Source of the DNA: Kaistella faecalis
GTDB lineage: Bacteria; Bacteroidota; Bacteroidia; Flavobacteriales; Weeksellaceae
NCBI RefSeq assembly: GCF_019195395.1
Contig: NZ_CP078067.1
Location: forward strand, 803,248-867,247
Reading direction: 5' to 3'
DNA: 64,000 bases
Part shown: positions 25,539-34,174 of the stretch, in pieces
Layout: every line of letters starts with the position of its first letter
Position numbering within the stretch: position 1 is the stretch's first letter
Position numbers and translations under genes: made by a program
The notes under the pieces: model-generated
The model's input: the letters and a program-made list of their open reading frames with translations, nothing else
The model's database searches: none
What the model was told of the DNA's origin: nothing

Positions 25539-26271
25539 ATGTGTAGAGTTTCTGGCATTTAGGGCAGATATAAGTCTTGCGTTTAACTTTGCCCATTTCT
25601 TCAATCATTAGTTCGGCTTTATCTTTCGGGCAGATTTTTTTGCCGTAAATCAACGCTTTCTCTTTTACCTCATCATTTTTAAGGAAATCAAGAAATTCAT
25701 ACGCGTAATTCACCACGGTTTCAATCAGATAGACCAGTTTCTTTTCGGGAATATCTTTTACCAGACTTTCGGGATGGATTTTAGCGCGGTAAAGCGATTC
25801 AATACGGATGATATTTCCGACTCCGGTGAAGAGCTCCTGCTCCATCAGCGCATCCCCGATCGTTTTTTCGGTGTACACTTCCTGAAGGGTTTTGAGAAGA
25901 TACTCGCCGTCAAAATCCTTATTCAGAATATCGGTTTTAAAATTGAAATGGTCGGAAGGTTTGCCCTGGTACATCTTTGTATTGGCCACATAAAAATTGA
26001 TCTCGGAATGTGGAAAATGCAGGGCAAAACTGGCATTCACCTTCTTTCTTTTATTCACCAGCATGCTCCCGAAAAGTCCCAGATGAACGCCCACAAAAAA
26101 ATCTTTAAAAACAAAGAACAGATTCTTGCCATACGTTTCAATATCCAGAATTTTAATATGATCGATGGCGGATTTATCCATTTCGCTGTACCCAGAAGCT
26201 TCAGAAACGGTTTTGCCTTTGAAGCGCTGCAGTTTGTTTTTTAAAAATAAAATGGAAGGACCTTCAGGCAT
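25537..26271 (-). CDS. Fpg/Nei family DNA glycosylase (endonuclease VIII-like)
   Basis: Base-excision repair glycosylase/lyase of 244 residues. It starts MPEGPS, giving the catalytic N-terminal proline (P2) and glutamate (E3) once Met is removed. The helix-two-turn-helix region is VGNIIRIESLYRAKIHP. The C-terminal zinc finger has CPKD near its start and CPKC near its end, so the first half of the usual CxxC...CxxC is CxxD here; this may be normal in this lineage. It probably excises oxidised pyrimidines. Monocistronic. Confidence 0.9.
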   Translation of the reverse strand: MPEGPSILFLKNKLQRFKGKTVSEASGYSEMDKSAIDHIKILDIETYGKNLFFVFKDFFVGVHLGLFGSMLVNKRKKVNASFALHFPHSEINFYVANTKMYQGKPSDHFNFKTDILNKDFDGEYLLKTLQEVYTEKTIGDALMEQELFTGVGNIIRIESLYRAKIHPESLVKDIPEKKLVYLIETVVNYAYEFLDFLKNDEVKEKALIYGKKICPKDKAELMIEEMGKVKRKTYICPKCQKLYT

Positions 26272-26349
26272 AGCAGAATTATTTATCTTATGGGCAAAAG
26301 TAGGTCTTTTTTAACTTTATTATTGATGTTGAAAGAAATCCAATGCAGG

Positions 26350-27012
26350 TTACGCAAGCGGAAACCACCTCCGGAAGGTATAAATCATCAGGAAAAGCCA
26401 AAAGTAACCCAGTGAAAAACCTCCCAGAACATCGCTGGGATAATGAACCCGCAGATAAATCCGGCTGAATCCAATCGCCAAAGAAAGAATGACCAGAAAA
26501 GTCATAAAAACATATTTCCAGATTTTAGGCAACTCTGTAAGCCAGATAAAGTAAGCCAGCATTCCGTAAAATATGAAACTGAAAGTAGCATGGCCACTGG
26601 GAAAACTAAAACTTTCTTCGCGGTACAGCAACGGATGCAAAGGTCTGGGTCTGGCGAAAAAAAGTTTCGTAATGTAGATCAGCATTAAACCTCCGCCGCC
26701 TGCTGCTACAGTGAATAATGCGCGCCGGTAGAACCTTCCGGTAAGCAATGCAAGCATTAAAAACGGATATGCGATTTTTACAAAAGGGGCAGAAGAAAAT
26801 TGAGTTATTGTGTACATAAAGCCTGTTCTCCCCGGCCTTATTATATGTGCTTTGAAAAACTCAAAAATCATTAAATCAATCTGTTCTTCTTTTTCAAAAA
26901 GCACTTCGTTGGTAATCGCTGCAAAAGTGAATAATGCCATAAGAAAAAACAGCAGTGAAATAAGCAGTTTTACCGAGTGGTTCCGGTAATAATTTTTTAA
27001 AAACTGTAACAT
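26350..27012 (-). CDS. PAP2-family membrane phosphatase
   Basis: Lipid-phosphate phosphatase-type membrane enzyme of 220 residues with about six membrane helices. The three PAP2 motifs are in order: KLFFARPRPLHP, PSGHATFSF (catalytic His), and SRIYLRVHYPSDVLGG (nucleophile His). Likely substrates are undecaprenyl pyrophosphate or phosphatidate-type lipids; the sequence does not decide. It stands alone between the glycosylase and the catalase-like gene. Confidence 0.92.
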   Translation of the reverse strand: MLQFLKNYYRNHSVKLLISLLFFLMALFTFAAITNEVLFEKEEQIDLMIFEFFKAHIIRPGRTGFMYTITQFSSAPFVKIAYPFLMLALLTGRFYRRALFTVAAGGGGLMLIYITKLFFARPRPLHPLLYREESFSFPSGHATFSFIFYGMLAYFIWLTELPKIWKYVFMTFLVILSLAIGFSRIYLRVHYPSDVLGGFSLGYFWLFLMIYTFRRWFPLA

Positions 27013-27064
27013 AAAACGGTCGTAAAAAAAATAAGAATTAGCGTAAACGGAAAAGAGAATGCCG

Positions 27065-28087
27065 CTATTGGATTCGGTTTAAAGATTGCCGCGTCGCTAC
27101 AGACTTATTATAGATTTGCTGGCGGATTTTCTGCATCCGTCCTACCGGCAGCAGCGCTTCCGGGTTCTCGAAAGGATTGAAGGAAAGGTTCTCATAATCT
27201 ATGCTTCCGTATTGGGAAATATCCTGTTTCGGCAAGATAATTTTACCGACGGTGATAAATTCCGAGTGTTTTTCTTTCCACTGTTTCAGCAGGTTATTGA
27301 CGGGCGTTTTCTTTTTATCGGTGGCCAACTGCACCTGGAAATCCAGCGCAAGATCATTTTTCAGAAACCAGACTTTCAATGCATCTGCCTGATCAATATC
27401 TGCATCAGGTTTAAATTTTTCATTACCCGAAGGCTTCAGGCGGATCTTGACAATGCGGTCTTCCAGCCGGAAACATCCGACAGAATGATAATTATAGCCA
27501 TTGATCAAGTGTTTTTCAATATCCAGCACCTTAACTGTGTTATTCAGAATCGGCAGTATTTCTCTGTCGAAAAAGAGAATCAGCGCGGATTTCAGCAATC
27601 CGGGAACCTTTAAAAAAGAAAGAGAAAAAGGTGTTCCTCTTGATATGAAAAACTGATTGGCTTTAATATGAAGTTTTAAAAATTTGGAAACCGAATTGGT
27701 GATAAATACGGGAAGATTCACCAAAGGAAACTTTGCACTTACCGGTATGTTCTTATTGTAAATTTTTACTGCGCAGCCGTAGAGCGGATATTCGCCGCCG
27801 CCTTTTGTAACAAAGAAATTAGGATGCGAATACCGGATGATGACCCCCAAATTACTTCCTTTTAAAAGTTTCGGAAAATCGGCAGCCTTATTATCTGCAG
27901 GAATAAAATTTCCGCGGACAAATCCAAAGGCTTTGGCATGCGCGTTGCGGGTTGCAATCCGTTTTTTATTAAGTTTATGGGAAACCGAGACGGCTTTTTC
28001 GATGAGCGCTACATCCTCATTCAGGAGCTCTTCTTCTTCGGCGGTGAGGTAATCATATTTGGGCGAATAGGTAAGGAACTTCTTCAT
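27065..28087 (-). CDS. Catalase-related heme protein in the phytochrome operon
   Basis: A 340-residue protein of the catalase superfamily fold. RNAHAKAFGFVRGNF (H50) resembles the distal histidine motif of catalases, RYSHPNFFVTKGG resembles the heme-pocket strand, and the C-terminal NPFENPEALLPVGRMQKIRQQIY resembles the end of the catalase core. It is far shorter than true catalases (about 480-750), like the catalase-like peroxidase/allene-oxide-synthase-type proteins. The tyrosine heme ligand was not identified. It lies 42 nt after the heme oxygenase gene and is the last gene of the bphP-bphO unit, suggesting a heme- or peroxide-related partner, but the true activity is unknown. Confidence 0.75.
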   Translation of the reverse strand: MKKFLTYSPKYDYLTAEEEELLNEDVALIEKAVSVSHKLNKKRIATRNAHAKAFGFVRGNFIPADNKAADFPKLLKGSNLGVIIRYSHPNFFVTKGGGEYPLYGCAVKIYNKNIPVSAKFPLVNLPVFITNSVSKFLKLHIKANQFFISRGTPFSLSFLKVPGLLKSALILFFDREILPILNNTVKVLDIEKHLINGYNYHSVGCFRLEDRIVKIRLKPSGNEKFKPDADIDQADALKVWFLKNDLALDFQVQLATDKKKTPVNNLLKQWKEKHSEFITVGKIILPKQDISQYGSIDYENLSFNPFENPEALLPVGRMQKIRQQIYNKSVATRQSLNRIQ

Positions 28088-28129
28088 AAAATTTCTTTAT
28101 TCAGCATCATCAAATATGAAACCAAGAAA

Positions 28130-28684
28130 TTAGAGCGATCGATCCAAAAGAAAATGATAAGCTTTTCGCGCGCCGGAAATACAGTCATCCTCAAATTCCT
28201 GAGTCATCTGTCTGTCCATGACCTCCTTAAAATTTTTCCAGTACGATCCTGTTTTGTCGCCGTAGCACCTGAAATAATTGAAAGGAACTTCATGAAAATC
28301 CGGATTTTTAGAAAGCTGTTTTGCAATCATATTTCCACCTAAAGTTGAACCTTCCATTACATAAAGAATACCGAACGCTTCGGCTTCATTTTTAACCTCC
28401 GGTAGAATTGGAACCGCAGATTTTTCGAGATTCAAAAATTCCAGATCCTTTTCAATTAAAGACAACTTTCGTCTGTTTTCCAGATTGAGTTCTTCTGCAT
28501 TCGGCTCAGAGATTGAAGCAAATACAGCATCTTCAAAATTCTTCAGAAAAAGATAATTGTAAAGAATAAGATTTCTGTAAGCATTCAGCGAAAAAGTGCC
28601 GTCGAAAATCCTTTTGGAATTGAACTGGGCTTCAACACGGTCGTGCAGAATTTTGGTGTCTGCTTTTAAAATTTCAGAAATCAT
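28130..28684 (-). CDS. bphO: Biliverdin-producing heme oxygenase (BphO type)
   Basis: A 184-residue heme oxygenase that opens heme to biliverdin, CO and iron. The proximal heme histidine is H14 in TKILHDRVEAQF and the conserved distal-helix glycine segment is VMEGSTLGGNMI, near residue 110. It lies 8 nt after the bacteriophytochrome gene, so it almost certainly supplies biliverdin for that photoreceptor. A catalase-like gene follows. Confidence 0.92.
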   Translation of the reverse strand: MISEILKADTKILHDRVEAQFNSKRIFDGTFSLNAYRNLILYNYLFLKNFEDAVFASISEPNAEELNLENRRKLSLIEKDLEFLNLEKSAVPILPEVKNEAEAFGILYVMEGSTLGGNMIAKQLSKNPDFHEVPFNYFRCYGDKTGSYWKNFKEVMDRQMTQEFEDDCISGARKAYHFLLDRSL

Positions 28685-28692
28685 TCCTGGAT

Positions 28693-30882
28693 TTATGGTT
28701 TTTTAAAGGTCAGAATAAAGGTCGTTCCTTCATTTTCCCTGCTTTCATACGAGATTTTTCCTCCCAAACGGTTCATGATCCGGTACACGATTGAAAGTCC
28801 TACCCCGTTTCCCTGGAACGATTTGGCATTCTCCATCCGGTTGAAAATCTTGAACATCTTTGCCTGTGCCGATTCGGGAATCCCTATTCCGTTATCTTTG
28901 ATTTTATAGATCACATGGTTTCCATCGACCTTACCTTCGATCTCAATCTTCGGACTTTCGTGTTTTGATGAATATTTTACGGCGTTACCGATGATGTTCA
29001 GAAACACCTGTGTAAGCATGGTTTCGTCTCCCATTACATTCGGGAGGCTGCCCATCATAATCTCGGCATTTTCGTTAAGAGTGAGTTTGGTATCACTTGA
29101 AACTTTCGCGATGATGTCGGCTGTCGGAAGTTCCTGAATTTTAATATCGGAAGATTTAGCCCGGCTGAGGCTCAGTACGCCACGCATCATATTTTCCATC
29201 CCGAGAATTTCCGCTAATATGCTTGATACTCTCTTGCGGACTTCCGGATGATCGTGATGCGATTTTTCCAGGAGCTGGGCATTAAGTTTCATTACCGTCA
29301 GCGGAGTTCCCAGATCATGCGAAATGGAATATGAAAAACTGTCGAGTTCTTCATTCAGGTTTTTCAGTTCCTCGTTCAGTTCCTGTACTCTCCGGAACTG
29401 GCTGTAAGTAGTCTCCAGAATAGTTGCCACCACTTTCTTCGCTGCAAAGATATCTTTGTTTTTCCAGGGTTGCGCTTTTCCTTTAATTTCTTCAATATAG
29501 GTTTCAAAGGATTTTCTCGGGGAAATCATCATCTGTTCCTTTCCGTTAACAATCCGGGATTCGGTTTTCTTAGCGGGATTTCCTGCCCAAAGCACCTGGC
29601 CGTCAATTTCTTTTCGGAACCAGATCAACAGTTCGTTGCGTTTATCATCTGTAAACCCGAACATTACCCCTGCGGCATTCTCTATATTTCCTAAATTTCC
29701 CTGCTGTGAATTGCTGAAATCATTGGTTGCATAAAAATTCTTCAGAGGATTTTCTCTCGCGTACTGCACGATTTTTAGAATATTTTTATCCGAAGGAACC
29801 TCGCCCGAAGTCCTGATATGATGACCTACAATAATGGCCAAACCATCTGCAGCAGGATATTCCTGCATTTCTGCCACATTTCCGAACAGCGAATCTTCCA
29901 GATTATCGTAAGCCATGAGCTTGCTCTTCAGCGCGCCAATCTTCCGCTCGAGTTCAATACTGTCGGCAAGCATCTGTCTTGATTTGTATGACGTGTAGGC
30001 GTTAGCAGCAATCACCGTAAAAACTTCTGCACGGATTCGGTTGACCAGATCGATATGTTTCGGTTCGATATTCTGGCAGGTTACCATTCCCCAAAGTTTA
30101 TTATCAATAACGATGGAAGTGCTGAAACTGGAAGCAACTCCCGTATTTTTAAGATACTGACCATGTACGGGTGACATTCCTCTTACTGAAGAATACGTTA
30201 AATCCACCGCCTCAGCTGTATTGCTGATTATAGGAACAGGTTCTGAATATACATTGCTGAAAATCCGTTTGCGTTTTTTGAGATAGAGTTCTCTCGCCTG
30301 TCTCGGGATATCGCTTTCCGGATAATGCAGATGCATGAAACTCTCGACTTTGTTTTTTACCTTTTCGGCAATTACCTTTCCGCTGCCGTCTTCCAGAAAA
30401 CGGTAAAGCATTACGCGGTCATAGTCTATCGCATCGAATACTGAAGAAAGCAGTTCGTTCCAGATGTCCCTGGAATCACTTGCATTATGAATACTTTCGT
30501 ATTTTTTGGAGACAAAACTTCTCTGGTGAAAATGTTCTGTTACTTCTTCAAGTTCCAGAAAAACGTTTGCACCGTACCTGTAGATTGTGAAATGATAGGA
30601 TTTACCGTTGATTTCAATTCTGTCGAGAAAAACATCGGTATCTTTTATGGTATCAAGATCCAGATTATTGAGAACTACCGACGCCAGCAAAGGCTCAAAA
30701 ACGTCAGGCTCCTGGGCAAAACTTTTACCAAAAAAGCTTTGATCCATCTCAAAAAGTTGTGCGATATTCTGTGAGAAAAATTTGATGGTTTTAGATTCAG
30801 CATCCAAACCGATCATATAACCAAAATCCTGGATATGACCCGAAATATGTATCTTTTCCTCGTGGCAGTCCACAAAATTCAT
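28693..30882 (-). CDS. bphP: Bacteriophytochrome histidine kinase
   Basis: Red/far-red photoreceptor of 729 residues with the full PAS-GAF-PHY photosensory module and a HisKA/HATPase output. The biliverdin-binding cysteine is C6 (FVDCHEEKIHISGHIQ). GAF motifs are DIP (191-193, in YPESDIPRQAR) and SPVH with the conserved H240; the PHY tongue PRxSF is at 455-459. The phospho-acceptor histidine is H522 (SYSISHDLGTPLT), the N-box asparagine is about N633, and the ATP-binding boxes follow. No response regulator gene is beside it. Starts the operon bphP-bphO-catalase-like with its own promoter element. Confidence 0.95.
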   Translation of the reverse strand: MNFVDCHEEKIHISGHIQDFGYMIGLDAESKTIKFFSQNIAQLFEMDQSFFGKSFAQEPDVFEPLLASVVLNNLDLDTIKDTDVFLDRIEINGKSYHFTIYRYGANVFLELEEVTEHFHQRSFVSKKYESIHNASDSRDIWNELLSSVFDAIDYDRVMLYRFLEDGSGKVIAEKVKNKVESFMHLHYPESDIPRQARELYLKKRKRIFSNVYSEPVPIISNTAEAVDLTYSSVRGMSPVHGQYLKNTGVASSFSTSIVIDNKLWGMVTCQNIEPKHIDLVNRIRAEVFTVIAANAYTSYKSRQMLADSIELERKIGALKSKLMAYDNLEDSLFGNVAEMQEYPAADGLAIIVGHHIRTSGEVPSDKNILKIVQYARENPLKNFYATNDFSNSQQGNLGNIENAAGVMFGFTDDKRNELLIWFRKEIDGQVLWAGNPAKKTESRIVNGKEQMMISPRKSFETYIEEIKGKAQPWKNKDIFAAKKVVATILETTYSQFRRVQELNEELKNLNEELDSFSYSISHDLGTPLTVMKLNAQLLEKSHHDHPEVRKRVSSILAEILGMENMMRGVLSLSRAKSSDIKIQELPTADIIAKVSSDTKLTLNENAEIMMGSLPNVMGDETMLTQVFLNIIGNAVKYSSKHESPKIEIEGKVDGNHVIYKIKDNGIGIPESAQAKMFKIFNRMENAKSFQGNGVGLSIVYRIMNRLGGKISYESRENEGTTFILTFKKP

Positions 30883-30907
30883 AGGCGAAAATAATAAATA
30901 TAATCTA

Positions 30908-30915
30908 CAAATATA
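30908..30915 (-). promoter_or_regulatory. Putative -7 element for the bphP operon
   Basis: TATATTTG on the minus strand in the 56-nt gap between the NdpA-like gene and bphP, 25 nt upstream of the bphP start. Confidence 0.5.
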
Positions 30916-30938
30916 CTCTATTAACTTAACATAATAAT

Positions 30939-31955
30939 CTACTTTTCCTCTTCAAAATAGAGGCGGTAATATTTACCTTTTTCATCCTGGCCGGTTTCGA
31001 TCATCTTTCGGTCACCGTGCACGTAGATGTGAAAATTCTTATCCAGTTTAATTACACTTTTGAAACCGCGGCTCTGTTTTTTCACCGCTGCTTCACTGAT
31101 GGCGAAATCTTCTGCGATAGAAACCTGCATATCCTGCTCATAATCAGATTTAAAATTACTGAAACTTTCAATAACCTGCTCATCCTCCAGCACTTCTTTT
31201 GTGAATTCTTCGTAATCGAAGGTTTCTTTTTCCTTAAAAAAGTTGATGGATTTGTTCAGAAAATCCGCCTGATCTGCTTTGCTGACCTCAAATTCCTGAG
31301 GAAGCTGTTTGGTGATAAACTCCTTATAAACCGTTAGGGTCTCCTGAGTCTGGAAATATTCATCATCGCGCTGTTTCACCTTCAGAAAATCCTCAAACCA
31401 GTAATACAGGTCGCCATTCTTATTGTTATCCACTACCGACACGGCATAACCGGTCTCCTTGCTGCTGTTATAAATCAGCGCACCTTTGTCGAGTTTTGCA
31501 AGTCCTATGCCATAATCTTTTTCGATTTCAAACGCCTCATTCTGAGGGAAAATTTTAAGGAAAGGATTTTTGCTTTCAGTTTTAAAGATGCCGATATAAT
31601 CGATCTTATTTCCATCCGCATTTTCTTCACCTTCAAAATAAACGATAAAAAGTTCGCCACTCTGTACCCGGGGATTTTCAGCGACATCATAAAGATGCTG
31701 GGCAATATTTTCGGCTTCGTATACGAATTTGGCCTTGTCTTCGAAAATCTCCGAAACCGAGCTGTACACCGGATTATTAACCAGATACGTATCACTGTAA
31801 AAACGGAACTGTTCTTCAGATTTAAAGGCTTTAAGGAAGAAATCCTCCAGCAGTTCCTTCATTTCCTCATCGAGCTGAAGCTCTTCCTGAGAAAGGATTA
31901 GGGATTCCTGATTGATTCTGTTTCCTACTTTATGGACGATGAGTTTTGAGAGCAT
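30939..31955 (-). CDS. Nucleoid-associated protein, NdpA/YejK family
   Basis: A 338-residue cytoplasmic protein of the NdpA (YejK) family, a conserved group found associated with the nucleoid in E. coli; the molecular role is unclear. Signs of membership are the LIVHKVGNR opening, an acidic central region and the C-terminal SRGFKSVIKLDKNFHIYVHG segment. It precedes the bphP unit on the same strand but is probably a separate transcript, because bphP has its own promoter element in the gap. Confidence 0.85.
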   Translation of the reverse strand: MLSKLIVHKVGNRINQESLILSQEELQLDEEMKELLEDFFLKAFKSEEQFRFYSDTYLVNNPVYSSVSEIFEDKAKFVYEAENIAQHLYDVAENPRVQSGELFIVYFEGEENADGNKIDYIGIFKTESKNPFLKIFPQNEAFEIEKDYGIGLAKLDKGALIYNSSKETGYAVSVVDNNKNGDLYYWFEDFLKVKQRDDEYFQTQETLTVYKEFITKQLPQEFEVSKADQADFLNKSINFFKEKETFDYEEFTKEVLEDEQVIESFSNFKSDYEQDMQVSIAEDFAISEAAVKKQSRGFKSVIKLDKNFHIYVHGDRKMIETGQDEKGKYYRLYFEEEK

Positions 31956-32026
31956 TTTTTATTTTTAAATGAAGTTGCAAAGATATTTTAAAAGGTGGAC
32001 GGTGAAAAGTTTTACACTTAATAATC

Positions 32027-32060
32027 AAAAAAAATCCCCAGATTTTCATCTGAGGATTTG
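32027..32060 (-). terminator. Terminator of dnaK
   Basis: Stem AAATCCCCAGAT / ATCTGAGGATTT (one mismatch-type pair) with a 4-nt loop, followed on the minus strand by eight T. Confidence 0.82.
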
Positions 32061-32083
32061 GTATAATTATGATTTGAAAAGTC

Positions 32084-33982
32084 TTACTTCACTTCTTCGA
32101 AGTCAGCGTCCTGAACATCATCAGCTCCGGCATTAGCTCCGGCGTTGCCCTGAGAAGGATCTGCGCCCGGCTGACCCTGCTGTCCTGCTGCATACATTTC
32201 TTCTGACGCGGCCATCCAGGCTGCATCTAAAGCTTCTGTTTTAGTCTTTACGCTTTCGAAGTCTTTGGCTTCAAACGCAGTTTTCAGTTCTGCGTGGGCT
32301 GCTTCTACGGCTGCTTTTTTATCAGCGGACAATTTATCGCCAAATTCTTTCAGCTGTTTTTCTGTCTGGAAGATTAATCCGTCAGCTTTGTTGAACACCT
32401 CAACTTCTTCTTTTTTCTTGGCATCTGCTGCAGAGTTTTCTTCAGCTTCACGTTTCATTCTTTGGATTTCATCATCTGAAAGTCCTGAACTTGCCTGAAT
32501 TTTAATGGACTGTTCTTTTCCTGTTCCTTTATCTTTTGCAGAAACATGCAGGATTCCGTTCGCATCAATATCAAAAGTTACTTCAATTTGTGGAACTCCT
32601 CTTGGTGCAGGTGGAATATCTGAAAGATCAAATCTTCCGATTTCTTTGTTATCGTTAAACATCGGTCTTTCTCCCTGTCCTACTCTGATAGAAACTGCAG
32701 GCTGATTATCACTTGCTGTAGAGAAAGTCTCAGATTTTTTAGTTGGAATGGTCGTGTTCGCATCAATTAATTTAGTGAACACAGAACCCATCGTTTCAAT
32801 TCCTAAAGAAAGCGGCGTAACGTCTAACAAAAGAACGTCTTTTACGTCTCCCGTTAAAACTCCACCCTGGATTGCAGCTCCAATTGCTACTACCTCATCC
32901 GGATTTACTCCTTTTGACGGTTTTTTACCGAAGAATTTTTCAACTTCTTCCTGAATAATTGGGATTCTTGTAGAACCACCTACCAAAATTACCTCATCAA
33001 TATCTGAAATGGAAAGACCAGCATCAGAAAGTGCTTTTTTACAAGGCTCCATTGATCTTCTTACCAAATCTGCAGATAATTGCTCAAACTTCGCTTTTGT
33101 CAAAGTTTTCACCATGTGTTTTGGCCCGGTTGCAGTTGCAGTAATATATGGAAGATTGATTTCTGTCTGAGAAGCAGATGACAATTCAATTTTAGCTTTT
33201 TCAGCAGCTTCTTTCAAACGCTGAAGCGCAATTGCATCAGATTTTAAATCAACACCTTCTTCAGCTTTGAACTCGTCTGCCATCCAGTTGATAATTACAT
33301 CATCAAAATCGTCACCACCTAAGTGTGTATCTCCGTTTGTTGATAAAACTTCGAAAACACCGTCTCCTAAATCAAGGATAGAAACGTCAAATGTTCCTCC
33401 ACCTAAATCGTAAACCGCAATTTTCTGGTCTTTGTGTGCTTTATCCATTCCATAAGCCAAAGCTGCTGCAGTAGGCTCATTGATAATTCTTTCTACCGTA
33501 AGTCCAGCGATTTCACCGGCTTCTTTTGTTGCCTGTCTCTGCGCATCGTTAAAGTACGCAGGAACAGTAATTACCGCTCTTGTCACTTCCTGGCCAAGGT
33601 AATCTTCAGCAGTTTTCTTCATTTTCTGAAGAATCATGGCAGAAATTTCCTGTGGGGTATATTCTCTGTCGTCAATTTTTACTTTGGCTGTATCGTTCGG
33701 TCCGCTTACTACAGTATAAGGTACTCTGGATACTTCATTGGCATCATCTTTAAAATGAGTCCCGATAAATCTCTTGATGGAGTATACCGTTTTTGTAGGA
33801 TTGGTTACTGCCTGTCTTTTGGCAGGATCTCCTACTTTTCTTTCACCGTCTTCAGTGAAAGCAACGATGGAAGGAGTGGTTCTCTTACCTTCCGCGTTAG
33901 GAATTACCACTGCATCTTTACCTTCCATTACGGCAACGCATGAGTTGGTTGTTCCTAAGTCAATTCCAATTATTTTACTCAT
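32084..33982 (-). CDS. dnaK: Molecular chaperone DnaK (Hsp70)
   Basis: ATP-dependent folding chaperone of about 632 residues. The N-terminal [18 protein letters not shown] phosphate loop, the [17 protein letters not shown] motif near residue 195, the [10 protein letters not shown] motif near residue 340 and the substrate domain all match DnaK, as does the acidic Gly/Gln-rich C-terminus. I start at the ATG at 33982 ([10 protein letters not shown]). A longer frame to 34066 adds residues without family support. dnaJ and grpE are not next to it, and I saw no clear heat-shock promoter element. Confidence 0.97.
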   Translation of the reverse strand: MSKIIGIDLGTTNSCVAVMEGKDAVVIPNAEGKRTTPSIVAFTEDGERKVGDPAKRQAVTNPTKTVYSIKRFIGTHFKDDANEVSRVPYTVVSGPNDTAKVKIDDREYTPQEISAMILQKMKKTAEDYLGQEVTRAVITVPAYFNDAQRQATKEAGEIAGLTVERIINEPTAAALAYGMDKAHKDQKIAVYDLGGGTFDVSILDLGDGVFEVLSTNGDTHLGGDDFDDVIINWMADEFKAEEGVDLKSDAIALQRLKEAAEKAKIELSSASQTEINLPYITATATGPKHMVKTLTKAKFEQLSADLVRRSMEPCKKALSDAGLSISDIDEVILVGGSTRIPIIQEEVEKFFGKKPSKGVNPDEVVAIGAAIQGGVLTGDVKDVLLLDVTPLSLGIETMGSVFTKLIDANTTIPTKKSETFSTASDNQPAVSIRVGQGERPMFNDNKEIGRFDLSDIPPAPRGVPQIEVTFDIDANGILHVSAKDKGTGKEQSIKIQASSGLSDDEIQRMKREAEENSAADAKKKEEVEVFNKADGLIFQTEKQLKEFGDKLSADKKAAVEAAHAELKTAFEAKDFESVKTKTEALDAAWMAASEEMYAAGQQGQPGADPSQGNAGANAGADDVQDADFEEVK

Positions 33983-34127
33983 AGTATGTATATTTTTGTT
34001 TTTTAATTTATTTGAAGTGGTCTTCTCCAATTTTGTACCAAGGAAAAAAGTGTGACAAATTGACATTTATTTGAATTGTATATCAATCCAACAGATACTC
34101 TATGACAGCTAAAACATTACTCAAAAC

Positions 34128-34158
34128 AAAAAAACACTTCATCACTGAAGTGTTTTTT
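34128..34158 (-). terminator. Terminator of the copper-receptor gene
   Basis: Stem AAAACACTTCA / TGAAGTGTTTT with a 4-nt loop and T-runs on both sides. Confidence 0.85.
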
Positions 34159-34174
34159 ACCTGACAGTTTTGCG

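Noticed and set aside
27086-27613. Plus-strand frame of 175 residues opposite the catalase-like gene
   Set aside because: Antisense to a gene with a clear superfamily match and operon context; no features of its own.
33983-34066. Longer DnaK N-terminus
   Set aside because: The extension is not part of the DnaK family; [10 protein letters not shown] at 33982 is the standard start.
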